Source: Mercurialis annua (taxonomy: Eukaryota > Streptophyta > Magnoliopsida > Malpighiales > Euphorbiaceae). From it: a DNA stretch of 64,000 nucleotides. How positions within the stretch are numbered: position 1 is the stretch's first letter; each line of letters opens with the position of its first letter. A model generated the notes under the pieces. It saw nothing but the letters and a program-made list of their open reading frames with translations, made no database searches and was not told the origin of the DNA. The DNA lies in assembly GCF_937616625.2 (NCBI RefSeq), contig NC_065575.1:30627001-30691000 (forward strand), in the 5' to 3' direction. Positions 23,930 to 33,951 of the stretch are shown here, piece by piece. Made by a program: the position numbers and the translations under genes.

Positions 23930-26234
23930 ATGACCAATAAAGTGGCAGAGAAGGTTGATTGCTCGGAAGCAACCTCTTATGCTCGGCCTAGACGAATAAG
24001 ACGTAGGAGTAGTAAGAAGGCCGAGAGTCGCAATGTTAGGATGGAAACTACCTTTGCCGAACTCACCCAGAACTACCTAGACTACCTTATTGCGTAGTTT
24101 AGGTGGCCAAAGGGGTATTCCTTAGAGTTGTCTCCCCCTGGTTTAACCCTTAATCATCTGGTTGATCCAGATTATATAGTAATATATTTAGAATAGCTTT
24201 ATTTCGGTGTTCGTATCCCTTTTCAATCCGATTTGAAGGCTTTCCTTAAGTATTATAATACGCCCCTTAGTCAATTTCATCCAAATGGATTTATGCATTT
24301 TCTCTGTCTTCGGAAGGTATGTCGAAAACATTAGATTCCCTTCTCGGTTGAGGTGTTCGCTAGTATGTACGGGCTGTTGTTTGGCGGTTCTTACGACTTT
24401 TCTTCTTTCAAAATTTTAAAGTCTGAACCTAGGCATGTAATCGAGAAAGTGTATACCTCGGTTAAAAGGATTAGGGAGGATTAGTTTCAGATTAAGCATC
24501 CAACTGCCTTTGCTGACCTTCCTCGGCGGTGGTTATGTGTTTCACCTCCTACTCTTCTGAGGCGTGACGCCGAGGTGACCAAGAGTTATAATCTTCTCTA
24601 AGACATTCTGAAGAGGATTGGTCCCTTAAACACTTATACCCTTATCCCCAAATTTCCCATTGTTAAGTTCGACATGAAACGGGAAGGTTGTTCTCGGTTT
24701 TCTGATTTATTTTTTATATAGTGCTTCTTTTTAAAGATATTTTTATTTACTTATGTGTGTGCTCGGTTTATTGCAGTTTTTAATATGGCTGGTCATGGGG
24801 CTAATAAGGTCACACCGGTCGTTGCTTCTAGTGTTGTTGGTGGTAAGGCTGCCGGGAAGCAGCCTATGGCTCTTACCCTGGCAAAGCCTTTGGCCTCGGT
24901 TCCTCCCTTGCCCCATTCTGTGAAGCGTAAAGGTCTTGATAAGGGAAAAACTCATCGTTCTCAGGAGGACGAAGCTCATGGGCCGACCGAGGGAGATGGT
25001 GCTTTTTTAGCCAATGAGCGAGGTGTTCCTTCTACTGTCGGGTTAGGTATTTCTTCTATTGCTGTAGCCGAGCATGCTACTAGTTCTTCTCCGGCGAAGA
25101 AGAAACAGAAAATCAATGAAGAGACCGATGTTGGTTTGACTGGGCTGACTGAGTTGAAGTTTTCTCCCCAAATTATTGTTCATTATTTAAAGGACAAGTC
25201 AGAGGATGATTTTGTGGATTCTCTTACGACTGTCGTTCGCTTGGCGAAGATTGTTTCTTTGCCTCGTGACTTGGATGCTCTGGCCGCTACTCATCCGAAC
25301 GACTTCCTTGATACCAGCATCTCCTTTTCTTTTCAGGTGTGTGTTTCATGTGTTCAGTTTTTCTTTTCTTCTTGGTTTTGATATTATTGCTTTTTTGAAC
25401 AAGTGTTTGTTCGGTTGCTTTAAGCTACAGAACCACTTGCTGGGCGCTCGGTCGCACCAAGATAAATGAGCTGAGCAAGCTTCTGAAGACCGAGAGAAAT
25501 CAACCACTGCCTTGACTGAATTGGAAAAGGAGCAGTTGCAGCGAGCAAATGTGGAATCTGTTCTGGCTAAGAATACCGAGAAGTTTAATGCTTGGATTGA
25601 AGAGCAGACCAAAGATCTTGCTGAAGTGAGAAAGGAGCGAAGTGAGCTGGCTCTTTTGAGAGATACGACCGAGAAGGAGAAAGCTCAGATCCGAGAGAAG
25701 CTGGTCAAGGAGTTTACTAAGGAGAAAGAGGATCTGCAAAATATTATTTCCGGGCAGAACAAGAATTACATGAAGCTTCATGATATCCTGGATGATACAA
25801 CAAAAATAGTTGACACCCAGCAATATGATATGATGGTTGAGTTTGCCAAGTCGACTGATGCTATGCAGGATGATCTTAAAGAGCGTGTTCGGCCACTTCT
25901 TCGTCTTGAAGCCAATCCTGACTGCTTATACTTGGATATGGAAGGTATGTATTAGAAGATGCTGGATGCTCGGAAGGCTGCCGAGGACCAAGAAGCTGCT
26001 AAGAGCCGAAGCGCTAAAGATATTGAAGTCGAGTTGAGGGAAGCACTTGAAAATGATGTTGTTCCTGTTAAGGCTGTCGTTATGACCGAGGCTGATGATG
26101 GTGCGACTAGGTCTCCCACTTTTCCTTTATATGTTTGTCACTATAAGGAAGCTAGGTTAAGTGAAGGTGGAGGTACCCCTTCTAGGCCTGGTATGTCAGT
26201 GCCTGACGAAGTCAATGATGCTGTAATTGATTAG
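23930..26234 (+). pseudogene. Antisense accessory gene of Tat element (transposase_28-like)
   Basis: This gene runs opposite to the element. From the ATG at 23930 the frame stays open apart from four TAG codons (24095, 24194, 24332, 24482) and one TAA (24599). The part IVIYLE, LYFGVRIPF, LKYYNTPLSQFHPNGFMHFL resembles the 'putative gypsy-type transposon' domain (Pfam Transposase_28). Likely introns are about 24688-24775 (ends TTGCAG) and 25337-25430 (GTGTGT to CTACAG). Exon 2 encodes a basic stretch (PAKKKQKI). Exon 3 (25431-26234) is a long, charged, probably coiled-coil region (LEKEQLQRANVES, KEKEDLQNIIS). A stop at 25953 breaks exon 3. Its job in living elements is unknown to me. Confidence 0.72.
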
Positions 26235-26379
26235 TTCTGTCCTGGACAGTTTATCTGTTTGTAATAGCTTGAATTTTCCAAAGTAATATATCGGTTTATT
26301 TTGGTTGTGTATTCTTTAGTTTGTTTATTACTAATTTTCTATGTTTTGTCTCGGTTTTGAGATTTGTGTTTTCGATCGC

Positions 26380-26845
26380 TTGAAGTTTTAGACTGTGTTT
26401 TGGACTGGTTTGAAGCATTTGCTTTGCTTTGTTTTGTGTTATAGCTCAGATCGGTTAAAGTGATTACTTTGACCTGGTGTAAACTATCGGTTAAAATAAT
26501 TGTTTTGACTCACTATAAGCGATGGCTTAAATCGGTTTAAAGCGTTTTCTTTGACTTATTTTAAGCTATGGCTTAAATCGGTCTAAAGTGTTTGCTTTGA
26601 TTAGTTTTTAAGCTATGGCTCAAATCGGTTAAAGCTATTGCTTTGATTTGTTTTTAAGCTATGGCTTAAGCCGGTTTAAAGCTATTGCTTTGATTCGTTT
26701 TAAGCTATGGCTTAAATCGGCCAAAGCTATTGCTTTGACTCGGTTTAAGCTATGGCTTAAGTCAGTTAAAAGCTTTTGCTTTGATTTTTTTTTGAAGTTA
26801 TGGCTTTAGTCGGTTTAAAGCTTTTGTTCTGATTCGTTTTTATGA
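26380..26845. repeat. 46-bp tandem array in Tat 3' untranslated region
   Basis: About nine units with a period of 45-48 bp; for example AAGCTATGG begins at 26563, 26610, 26656, 26702 and 26747. Each unit combines AAGCTATGGCTTAAATCGGT and a TTTGCTTTGA part. Units diverge towards both ends. It lies between the end of pol and the 3' end of the antisense gene, the place where Tat elements are known to carry variable tandem repeats. The stretch 26850-27037 next to it has no features I can name. Confidence 0.88.
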
Positions 26846-27037
26846 CATGTTTGGTTTTCTTTTTTCTTTTTTTTATTGATAGGGGAAAAACTTGCATTCT
26901 TGCCTACAACTGACTTTGACTTGAATGCAAGTTAAAAAAACCCTTGACAGACTCGATAACCTAAAATTTTTACTAATAGAATCTCTTAAGAACCCTGGCA
27001 TTCTAGGTTCTTGGTAAATCTTGGCCTGACAAGTAAG

Positions 27038-28030
27038 TTAAGTTGTAAGCTCCTTTTTTCCTACTTTCTTTAATTGGTAGGGCCCTTTCCAGTTTTCTCC
27101 AAATTTAGATATTCCGGCGTTGCCTTTTGCTATGTCTGCTCTTCGCAAGACCAGGTCGCCTAATTCAAAGGTTAGGGATTTCACCCTCTTGTTGTGGTAT
27201 GTGGTTATCCTTTGCTTGTATGTCTCGATGTGCATCAGGGCTTGCTCTCTCCATCCTTGTCGCAAGTCGAGACAAAGCTTGGTGTTTTCCTCATTCAGTT
27301 GCTCATCGAAGTACTGAACCCGGATAATGGGCATGCCTATCTCTACTGGTACCATTGCTTTGCACCCGTAGGTTAAGTTGTATGGGGTTCTTCTTGTACC
27401 GCCTTTTGGAGTAGTTCTATATGACCATAGGAAGCTGTGTAACTCATCTGCCCATCGGTCTTTTGCTTCATCTAATAGTTTTTTTTAGCCCGTTCACGAT
27501 GGTTCTGTTGGTAACCTCAATCATTCCATTGGTTTGCGGGTGGGTAACTGATGTGAACCTTAGATTTATCCCATTCTCAACACAGTACTCTCTAAAGACT
27601 TTGTTGTCAAATTGCTTGCCATTGTTGGTATTGATTATTTTTGGTATGTCGAAGCGGCAGATTGTTTCTCTTCGTATGAAGTTTTGTACCCGAGATTCTA
27701 TTATGGTTGAGACAGCTTCGGCCTCGACCCATTTGGAGAAATGATCAACTACGACTATCAATAATTTTCTTTGTCCACTGACTATTGGAAACGGCCCCAC
27801 AATGTCGATTCCCCATGTGCTGAAAGGCCAAGGACTCATTATGGGACTTTGCTCGGTTGTTGGTTGGTGGTTCACATTTTGATGGTATTGACATTGCTCG
27901 CATTTTTGTACTGGCTCTGATGCATCTTGTGACAAGGTCGGCCAATAGTACCCTTGTAGTACCGCAATTCGGCAAAGTGCTAGGTGAGAGATGTGGCTGC
28001 CGCACATGCCCTCATGCATTTTTTCTAAGA
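27038..28030 (-). pseudogene. Integrase of Tat element, second catalytic Asp lost
   Basis: On minus, 28019-27468 encodes HEGMCGSH and CEQCQYH (zinc-binding part), then WGIDIVGPFP (first Asp), [26 protein letters not shown] and HPQTNGMIEVTNR (Glu present). The second catalytic Asp, normally in TDNG, is Asn (TNNG, codon AAC). After a stop, the C-terminal part at 27355-27038 reads YHNKRVKS, FELGDLVLRR and NWKGPYQLKKV, which is the GPY-type end. The protein would insert the DNA copy. The Asp-to-Asn change alone should abolish strand transfer. Plus-strand frames here are shadows. Confidence 0.88.
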
Positions 28031-28211
28031 CATATTTTCATTTTTCTACTGTGAGACATCTGGACCAAGGGTGTGAGAATGATTTCCGATACAGGATCCC
28101 ATCTCGGTATGAGAAGTGCGGTGCTCGGCGTTTAACCTTTCTCGCTGTCTTTTTATCCTCTGGGAGGCTTCCATTTTCTATGTATGGTATGATGTGCTCC
28201 ATCCATTGGTC

Positions 28212-28658
28212 TTATGGATTAATTAAAAAAGTCACCTCGGGATTTTGGATACTGTATAAGTTTTGAACTGATGATGGTATGTCTGGTATTGTTTCTTTGG
28301 CTGCTCCGACCGTAGCCAAAAAGTTTACTTCTTTGTTTTCTTCTCTAGGAATTTGCTCTAGTCCCCACTTTCCTCCCTCTTCGGTTATTTTGGCTAGCAG
28401 CTCCTTAACTCGGTCTACGTATTTTTTCATATCGGGATCTTTTACCTCGAATAGACCTAGTACCTGGTTGACTACTAGCTGTGAGTCACTTTGAATATTA
28501 AGGCGTTCCGCCTTGACCACTGTAGCTATTCTCAACCCCACTATCAGAGCGTTATATTCTGCCATGTTTTTTGTGGCTGGGAAGTTTAAGCTCACCGAGT
28601 GTTTCATTTTTATCGAGTGTGGCCCTTTCAATATCATGCCTGCCCCTGAGCCTATCAT
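28212..28658 (-). pseudogene. Second (archaeal-type) RNase H of Tat element
   Basis: The minus-strand peptide contains GSGAGMILKGP, KNMAEYNALIVGLRIA, LNIQSDSQLVVNQV and EQIPREENKEVNFLA. This is the order of an RNase H fold with its Glu (AEYNAL) and Asp (SDSQLV) in place. Coming after the usual RNase H and before integrase, it is the extra aRNH domain typical of the Tat lineage, thought to help remove RNA during reverse transcription. The first Asp, normally DGSS near the start, is not seen in the open frame; it may lie just upstream (VDESTVRWVL, 28700-28677) in the neighbouring frame. Confidence 0.82.
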
Positions 28659-28676
28659 GGTTGACGCTCCATCTAC

Positions 28677-29872
28677 CTATAATACCCATCTGACCGTGCT
28701 CTCATCCACTTCTACTGGTTGGTTGTGTGTTGTTGTTTCTGCAACAAAGTCTGCTAGGATTTGTGCTTTCATGGACGACCTCAGCTCATATTTTATGTCA
28801 TATGATCCCAACATGATGGACCAGTTGATCAATCTTCCTGACGATTCTGGTCTCCCCAGGGCTTTCTTCACCGGTTGGTTTGTTCGGACTATTATCGAGT
28901 GGGCTTGAAAATATCTCTTTAGTTTTTCCACTGTCAACACAAGTATGAATGCAAAATTTCTTAATTTTTCTATATCTGAGCTCGGGGCCTTTAAATACTT
29001 TGCTCGTATAGTATATTGGTTTCTGCTCTCCTCCTTCTTCTTTGACAAGCACTGATGCTATTGTTTCGTTAGTGACACTCAGGTATAAGTATAGGATTTC
29101 TCCTGCTTCGGGCCTGCCGAGCAGTGGTGGTGAGCTCAGCAAATTTTGAGCTCCTCGAAAGATTTATGGCATTCCTCATTCCATTCAAAGTTTTTTACGT
29201 TTCTCAGTGTTTTGAAAAATGGGAGACACATCTTTACCGAATTTGACACAAATCGTCTGAGAGCTGTGATCCTTCCATTAAGTTTCTGAACTTCTTTGGC
29301 TGTCCTCGGTGCTCTCATTTCTATGATTTCCTTTGTTTTTTCTGGATTCACTTCAATGCCTTTTTGGGAGATGAGGTAGCCGAGGAACTTTCCTGCTGGA
29401 ACCCGAACGCGCATTTATCCGGGTTCAACTTGAGCTTGTATTTTTTGAGCTTTTTGAATACTTCTTTTAGGTCTTTTGCATGGTCTTCTACTTTTTTGGA
29501 CTTGAAGATGATGTCATCCACATAAAATTCCATATTCCGGCCAATCTGGTCCTTAAATAAGAAATTCATCAACCGCTGGTATGTTGCTCCGGCATTTTTG
29601 AAGTCAAAGGATATTTGTTTGTAGAAGTAGGTTCCTCCATTGGTTATGAAACCTTTTTTTTCTTCATCATCTTTGTGCATCAGTATCTGGTGGTATCCTT
29701 GGGCTGCATCTATGAATGAGTAGACTTCGTAGCCACTGGTTGAATCGACGAACTGGTCAATGTTCGGTAGAGGGTAGCTATCTTTAGGACATGCTTGGTT
29801 TAAATATGTTAATCTACGCATAGTATCCACTTCCGATTTGGTTTCATGATGAGTACCACATTTGAAAACCAT
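28677..29872 (-). pseudogene. Reverse transcriptase and RNase H of Tat element
   Basis: From 29872 downward the peptide has YLNQACPKDSYPLPNIDQFVD, YSFIDAAQGYHQI (first Asp), FDFKNAGATYQRLMN and EFYVDDIIFKSK (the YxDD site is intact). It shifts frame near 29410 into GKFLGYLISQKGIEVNP, the thumb part. RNase H follows across two frames at 29142-28677: YLYLSVTNETIASVLV, IYYTSKVFKGPE and, further on, VRTNQPVKKAL and WSIMLGSYDIKYE. Upstream, 30080-29873 encodes the RT start (AFAVDRQIAI, AEVDKLLAASFI) in another frame. Several shifts make it inactive. Confidence 0.88.
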
Positions 29873-30078
29873 TCAGGGTAGTACACTCTTCTAATGAAGC
29901 TCGCTGCCAGTAATTTATCGACCTCGGCACTGATAGCAATTTGCCTGTCAACTGCAAAAGCTCTTTTCTTTTGGTTTTACTGGTTTGTGCGTTGGGTCCA
30001 CATTTAGCTTATGTGAAATGATTACCGGGTCTACCCCCTCTATTTCTCCTGGTATGTTAACGAACTCTACTTCATTTT

Positions 30079-30795
30079 TTATAGTATATTGATTATCCCT
30101 TTTTTTACTTTCTCAGGTAACTCTGCGCCTATCATAACTGATCTCGGGGTTGCCCCTGCCAAGCTCACTTTTTCCAACTTGCCATGTGGATCAAGTTTTC
30201 CATCATCCGAGTCTGGTATTTCCATTGTTTCTAAGGCTATTGCTTCTGAGACATCTTTCGTAGATACAAGGTAGCACATTTTGGCTATGTCTTGCCTCCC
30301 TTTAACTGTTACCACGCCTTTCTCAGTAGGAATTTTCATTGATAGGTATTTGATACACATGACTGCTCCTGTGTTGTATAGCATCGGTCTGCCGAATATA
30401 ACGTTGTAACCGAGTGGCATGTCTACTATCATGAACAATGACTTGAATTTTCGAGTGATGCCAACTAGGCCTCCCTCTGGCGTTCCGCTATCTTGTCCTA
30501 GCTCGAGTGTTAGTTCGGCTACACCTTCTGCTCTCACAGGTGCTCCTTCTAGCCCGACAAGAGGAATTTTGACCGGTTTGAGGTTCAACACTGAGCATCC
30601 TATTCTGAGGTATGCTTCTTTTGTAATGAAATTTACCGAGCTCCCTTCATCCACTAGCTGCCTCATCACCCAAAAGTTTTCTATTAGACCCGAGATTAAC
30701 AGGGGGTCATGGTGCGGAAAATCTACTCCTTCGCCATCTGTCGGGCCAAAGATGACCTCGAGTAGGGGTGTGCCTACCGTGATATTCATCAACAT
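30079..30795 (-). pseudogene. Protease region of Tat element
   Basis: A 238-residue open frame on minus. It reads TPLLEVIFGPTDGEG, HHDPLLISGLIENF, RQLVDEGSSVNFI and YNVIFGRPMLY. This is the retropepsin arrangement with D-T/S-G-S/A followed later by a hydrophobic ILGR-like strand. Here the Thr/Ser of the DTG site is Glu (DEGSS), which would probably weaken activity. The longest intact domain of the element; it would cut the polyprotein. A frame change leads into RT near 30080. Confidence 0.83.
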
Positions 30796-31338
30796 TTATC
30801 GTCTTTTTCTCCTGGCACGTTTGTACTCGGGGTCAGCCATACCTCCTACTATTATGTTGATTACTTCCGATACATTTTGCCTCTTTGGTGGTGGTCCCTC
30901 ATCTCTCTTTCCGCTATGCTCTCCTCGGTTAGTGCCTTCCAGTTGTAACTTCTATTCTGTGCCATAAAATCTTTTAGTCGGCCCACTTGCACCAGTCAGT
31001 CGATTTCTTTTTTGAGGCTCCCGCATTCGTCGGTGACATGCCCGTGTCCGTCATGAAACTAACAGAACTTTTTTCGGTCCCCTTCAAATTGTAACTTCGG
31101 GGGGTAGCGACTTGTTCGTTGTTGTTTTGTATTCACATTAGAATGTGCAATCTCGGTGTGTTAAGAGGGATTAAAAGCCTGGTCTTCTATCTTGATCAGT
31201 CGGTGGCTTTCTGCTCGGTAAGGTACTGGTGGTCTTTGTTCTCTTGGTTTGAACCTGTCTTATCTATTGTTCTGGTTGAAGGGTTGGCTGGTGGCACTTG
31301 ATTGTGCGACTGGATTAGCAGCTTTCCTTATATGTTCT
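30796..31338 (-). pseudogene. Gag C-terminal remnant and leader of Tat element
   Basis: On minus, about 31100-30960 encodes FEGDRKKFC, FHDGHGHVTDECGSLKKEID and LVQVGRLKDF. This matches the Cys/His region and the spacer at the gag end of Tat elements. The normal gag core of several hundred residues is absent between here and the primer site, so a large deletion removed it. Plus-strand frames in this region are shadows. Confidence 0.7.
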
Positions 31339-31357
31339 TCCCACAGACGGCGCAAAA
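31339..31357 (-). other. Primer-binding region of Tat element
   Basis: Read on minus, the LTR end is followed by TTTTGCGCCGTCTGTGGGAA, a form of the TGGCGCCGTCTGTGGGA site common in the Tat lineage, with one or two changed bases at its start. Confidence 0.78.
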
Positions 31358-32032
31358 TGAAAACTTGTAAAATGGGGGTATGTCTCAGGTCCGGAGGTGT
31401 CCTCAAGGATGTACCTGAAAACCACAACGCAACTGTTAGTAAGTAAGTGTTTTTATGAGATAAATAATAAGAAGTGAAAGGAATTACGAGTTGAGAGAAA
31501 AAGAGTATTAACCTTTTTACCTACTTTTCCTAAGACTTTTATACTATGCCCTTGTGGCCACTTTATTTGGGCCAACAAGTCTGATGTAATTCTCTTTGTC
31601 TATGCAGAGAATGTTGGAAATGTCAGAGTACCTTCTGTTGGACTTCGTCCTTGTAATCAGGGAAGATCCTGCTCGGTTGACCAAGATGGCTATTACGTTT
31701 ATGAGGGATCCTGTTCGGATGGCCGAGTAGGCCTTTTGTATATGAGGCTTGTTTGGTTTACCGAGATGATGTCTCATTCTTTGGGAAGTTTGACTCGGTT
31801 GATCTTGAGCTCGTCCTTTTCTTTGTTTGCTTTGTTCTCCTTTCTGATTAACATCGGTTTCGGTGGTGAATGTACTTGGTTGGCGAGCTGGTCCTTGTAC
31901 TTAGACGGAGCTTGATTGACTTGGTTTGATTTGATCGTTATGGGGTTTTACTCGGTTTGGACGAGTTGGTCCTCTAAAGGGATCCTGCTTGGTTATTATT
32001 CTTTTGAGATTGTTCCATCTATCTTGTTATCA
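31358..32032 (-). repeat. 5' LTR of Tat element
   Basis: Matches 22686-23406, with TGAAAACTTG at one end and CTTGTTATCA at the other, 675 bp. The difference in length is mostly the block of about 45 bp missing here. Confidence 0.9.
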
Positions 32033-33951
32033 ATCACATAACTAAGTAAATAAAGCATAATTTCTTAAAGTACCAAGGAATGGTAAAAGCAATACGACAC
32101 GAAAATAAGAATCGACAATATACGAGCAAAGAAACATAGTCCATCCTGATATGTACTATTAATCAAAATGAATACTCTTATATGCGTGTGTTGTAAATGT
32201 ATGTCGTAGATTTGTTGTGCACGCCATGGTCCATAAAAAGGATCAAGAAAACCAAACATAAAGTGTTGAAGCTGTTAAAATACAAGACAAGCAAATTGTG
32301 ATACTGTACATTAATAGTAAAGATCTGAGATACGAGGTTAAACTCTCTAGAACTATTCCGGGACCTGTATCTCATCCATTCTCGATAATAGTGCTTGGGA
32401 CTTATATGAAAATAAAAGCAAACATAATATATTGAGAACCAATACGAGACAAGAACAATAAAGAGCGATAACCATGCAAGGAAACAAATCTTCCTATTAT
32501 ACAACAATATAACGATGCGGTTAACGATTGAGATTAGAGGAGATGCGGTACTAGAATTGGAAGACGAACACTAGGTTGAACTTGGTAAGGAATTATCTAG
32601 GGACCTGTGTCTAAGGAGTTGAACTCGGTAAGTAATTATCCCGGGACTCATGTCGACTAGTACGAACGTAAGAAATGGTACAAGTTTAACTCAGTAGAAT
32701 TATCCTGGGACTGTACTATATGGTTATGGTTAAGCTCGGTTAAATTATTCCAGGACCAAACCATAAGGAACAAGAACAAGAAACTTGTCAGAAGTGCAGC
32801 TTGATATGGACGTATTAAGATAATACGATCCAAAGCTAAAACGTCTCTCGAAGACCAAAGAAATGAAACGAGAAAAGAAAAACATCAAAAGATAACGAGA
32901 AATAAAAGATGTTAAATACAAAGATAACATAAACATAAAGTTTATGAGATGTTCATACAATTAAAAGTATATACGATCATTGAAATGTATATAGAAGATG
33001 AAAGTGAGTAAGATATATATATTACTTCTCTCAAATAAAGATAAACCGAGTCTACCATGGAGTCTCTTTCACCAACTACTTAACCCTATTACTTCTCTCA
33101 AATACTACTCCATTAGCCACCATTTTTGTTCATTATTCACACTAAACTAAACTTCCATACACAATGGTAGAGAAACAATCCACAAAACGGCAGATGGAGA
33201 AATCTGGTTTAGAGTATAATAGATCAGTCTGGTTTGTCGTTTTAATCATTCTGATACCTTTCTTTTTCTTCTTTCTTTATGCTTTTGATTATTTATCTTT
33301 ATTTGCTAACATGTCCAATCAAAAATACGAGAAACATTCTGATGAATCTTGTTCGGGTCGTTATATATATGTTCACGATCTTCCTCCACGATTCAACGAT
33401 GATATTCTTGAAAATTGCAGTACCATTAACAGATTTGTTAATATGTGTCCTTTTCTGAAAAACTCAGGTTTTGGTGTTCAGGTTGTGGGAGATATATATA
33501 TATATATATAAAGTATGCTTTTAGAAAAGCTACATTTTTACATAAAGAGGTTTTCAAAATGTTTTCACCCATTTATGTGATATTGCTTGTAATTTGGTGA
33601 ACTCACTCATTTTATACTGACCCCGTTGTCCCTCCCATTTTACAGGAAAAGTAATAGTTTGAAGAACGAAACTTTCAAAGTTTTTATTTCTCAGAAGGTA
33701 GTTGTACGAGGCATGAGAGGAGACTCTCATTCTAGCGGTTCGCAGTAGTCTAGACGTTTATGACTAGATCTTTGTATAAAGGCGTGTTAACTCTGATATA
33801 GTTGTAAATGGGGTCACATGTAATTTGATATTTGAAACACGCTTTGTAAAGCGCAAAAAATTTATACATGTTTTCAGGCTTGCTACGGGTTTCGGAGCTA
33901 CCACTCCCATTCCCTAGCGTCAGTCGCGACTCGTGAAATCGGGTCATGACA
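32033..33951 (+). repeat. 3' LTR of P1, third segment
   Basis: Resumes P1's LTR after the Tat element and aligns with 10690-12096 (for example AAAGTACC and GGTAAAAGCAATA). It includes the AACTCGG/CCCGGGAC tandem motifs (32560-32770) and ends GGGTCATGACA at 33951. A 470-bp foreign piece (33021-33490) is lodged in its AT microsatellite. Confidence 0.85.
33021..33490 (+). pseudogene. Captured 5' fragment of a GT47 (MUR3-like) glycosyltransferase gene
   Basis: This block is absent from P1's other LTR, where AGATATATATAAAG is continuous (11640-11652). The ATG at 33164 opens a frame of about 109 codons. Residues 21-41 (VWFVVLIILIPFFFFFLYAF) form a membrane anchor after a basic N-terminus, as in type II Golgi enzymes. 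Then follow CSGRYIYVHDLPPRFNDDIL, ENCSTINRF and MCPFLKNSGFGVQV, strongly like the start of MUR3/KATAMARI1-type xyloglucan galactosyltransferases (exostosin family GT47). The 140 bp before the ATG look like the host gene's 5' untranslated region. The catalytic domain is absent. Both edges are AT repeats, suggesting joining at a break. Confidence 0.8.

Larger units (their letters stand above)
22686..32032 (-). mobile_element. Tat-lineage Ty3/gypsy element, defective
   Basis: A 9.35-kb minus-strand element. LTRs are 22686-23406 and 31358-32032, with matching TGATAAC/GTTATCA ends. The flank is ATAAC on the left and ATCAC on the right, a 5-bp duplication with one change. Diagnostic Tat features are the GGCGCCGTCTGTGGGAA primer region, a second archaeal-type RNase H after the normal one, an antisense gene between pol and the 3' LTR, and a tandem array in the 3' untranslated part. 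Most of gag is missing: the protease starts about 560 bp from the primer site. Every domain is broken. Confidence 0.9.
10110..33951 (+). mobile_element. Element P1: Ty3/gypsy element inside M
   Basis: P1 is a plus-strand LTR retrotransposon. Its 5' LTR lacks its front (10110-12096). The primer site is at 12101, a gag remnant at 12970-13800, and a decayed interior runs to 15752. The 3' LTR starts at 15753 and ends at 33951 (GGGTCATGACA), after three insertions. Position 10126 aligns with 17324, so about 1.57 kb of the 5' LTR is missing. It lies in M's gag leader: M sequence resumes at 33952. No left target duplication can be found because that edge was deleted. The interior of about 3.65 kb has no recognisable pol. 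Confidence 0.82.

Noticed and set aside
24095..24484. TAG read-through or recoding in the antisense Tat gene
   Set aside because: Repeated TAG could suggest recoding, but a TAA follows at 24599 and other genes of the element are also broken; decay is simpler.
26380..26845. CRISPR-like array
   Set aside because: Units are continuous degenerate tandem repeats without unique spacers, in a plant retrotransposon.
28279..28908. Plus-strand frames over the Tat RNase H region
   Set aside because: Exact antisense of well-recognised minus-strand domains.
33164..33511. Functional small membrane protein gene
   Set aside because: The frame's last codons are AT-repeat LTR sequence and the catalytic domain is missing; it is a gene fragment.
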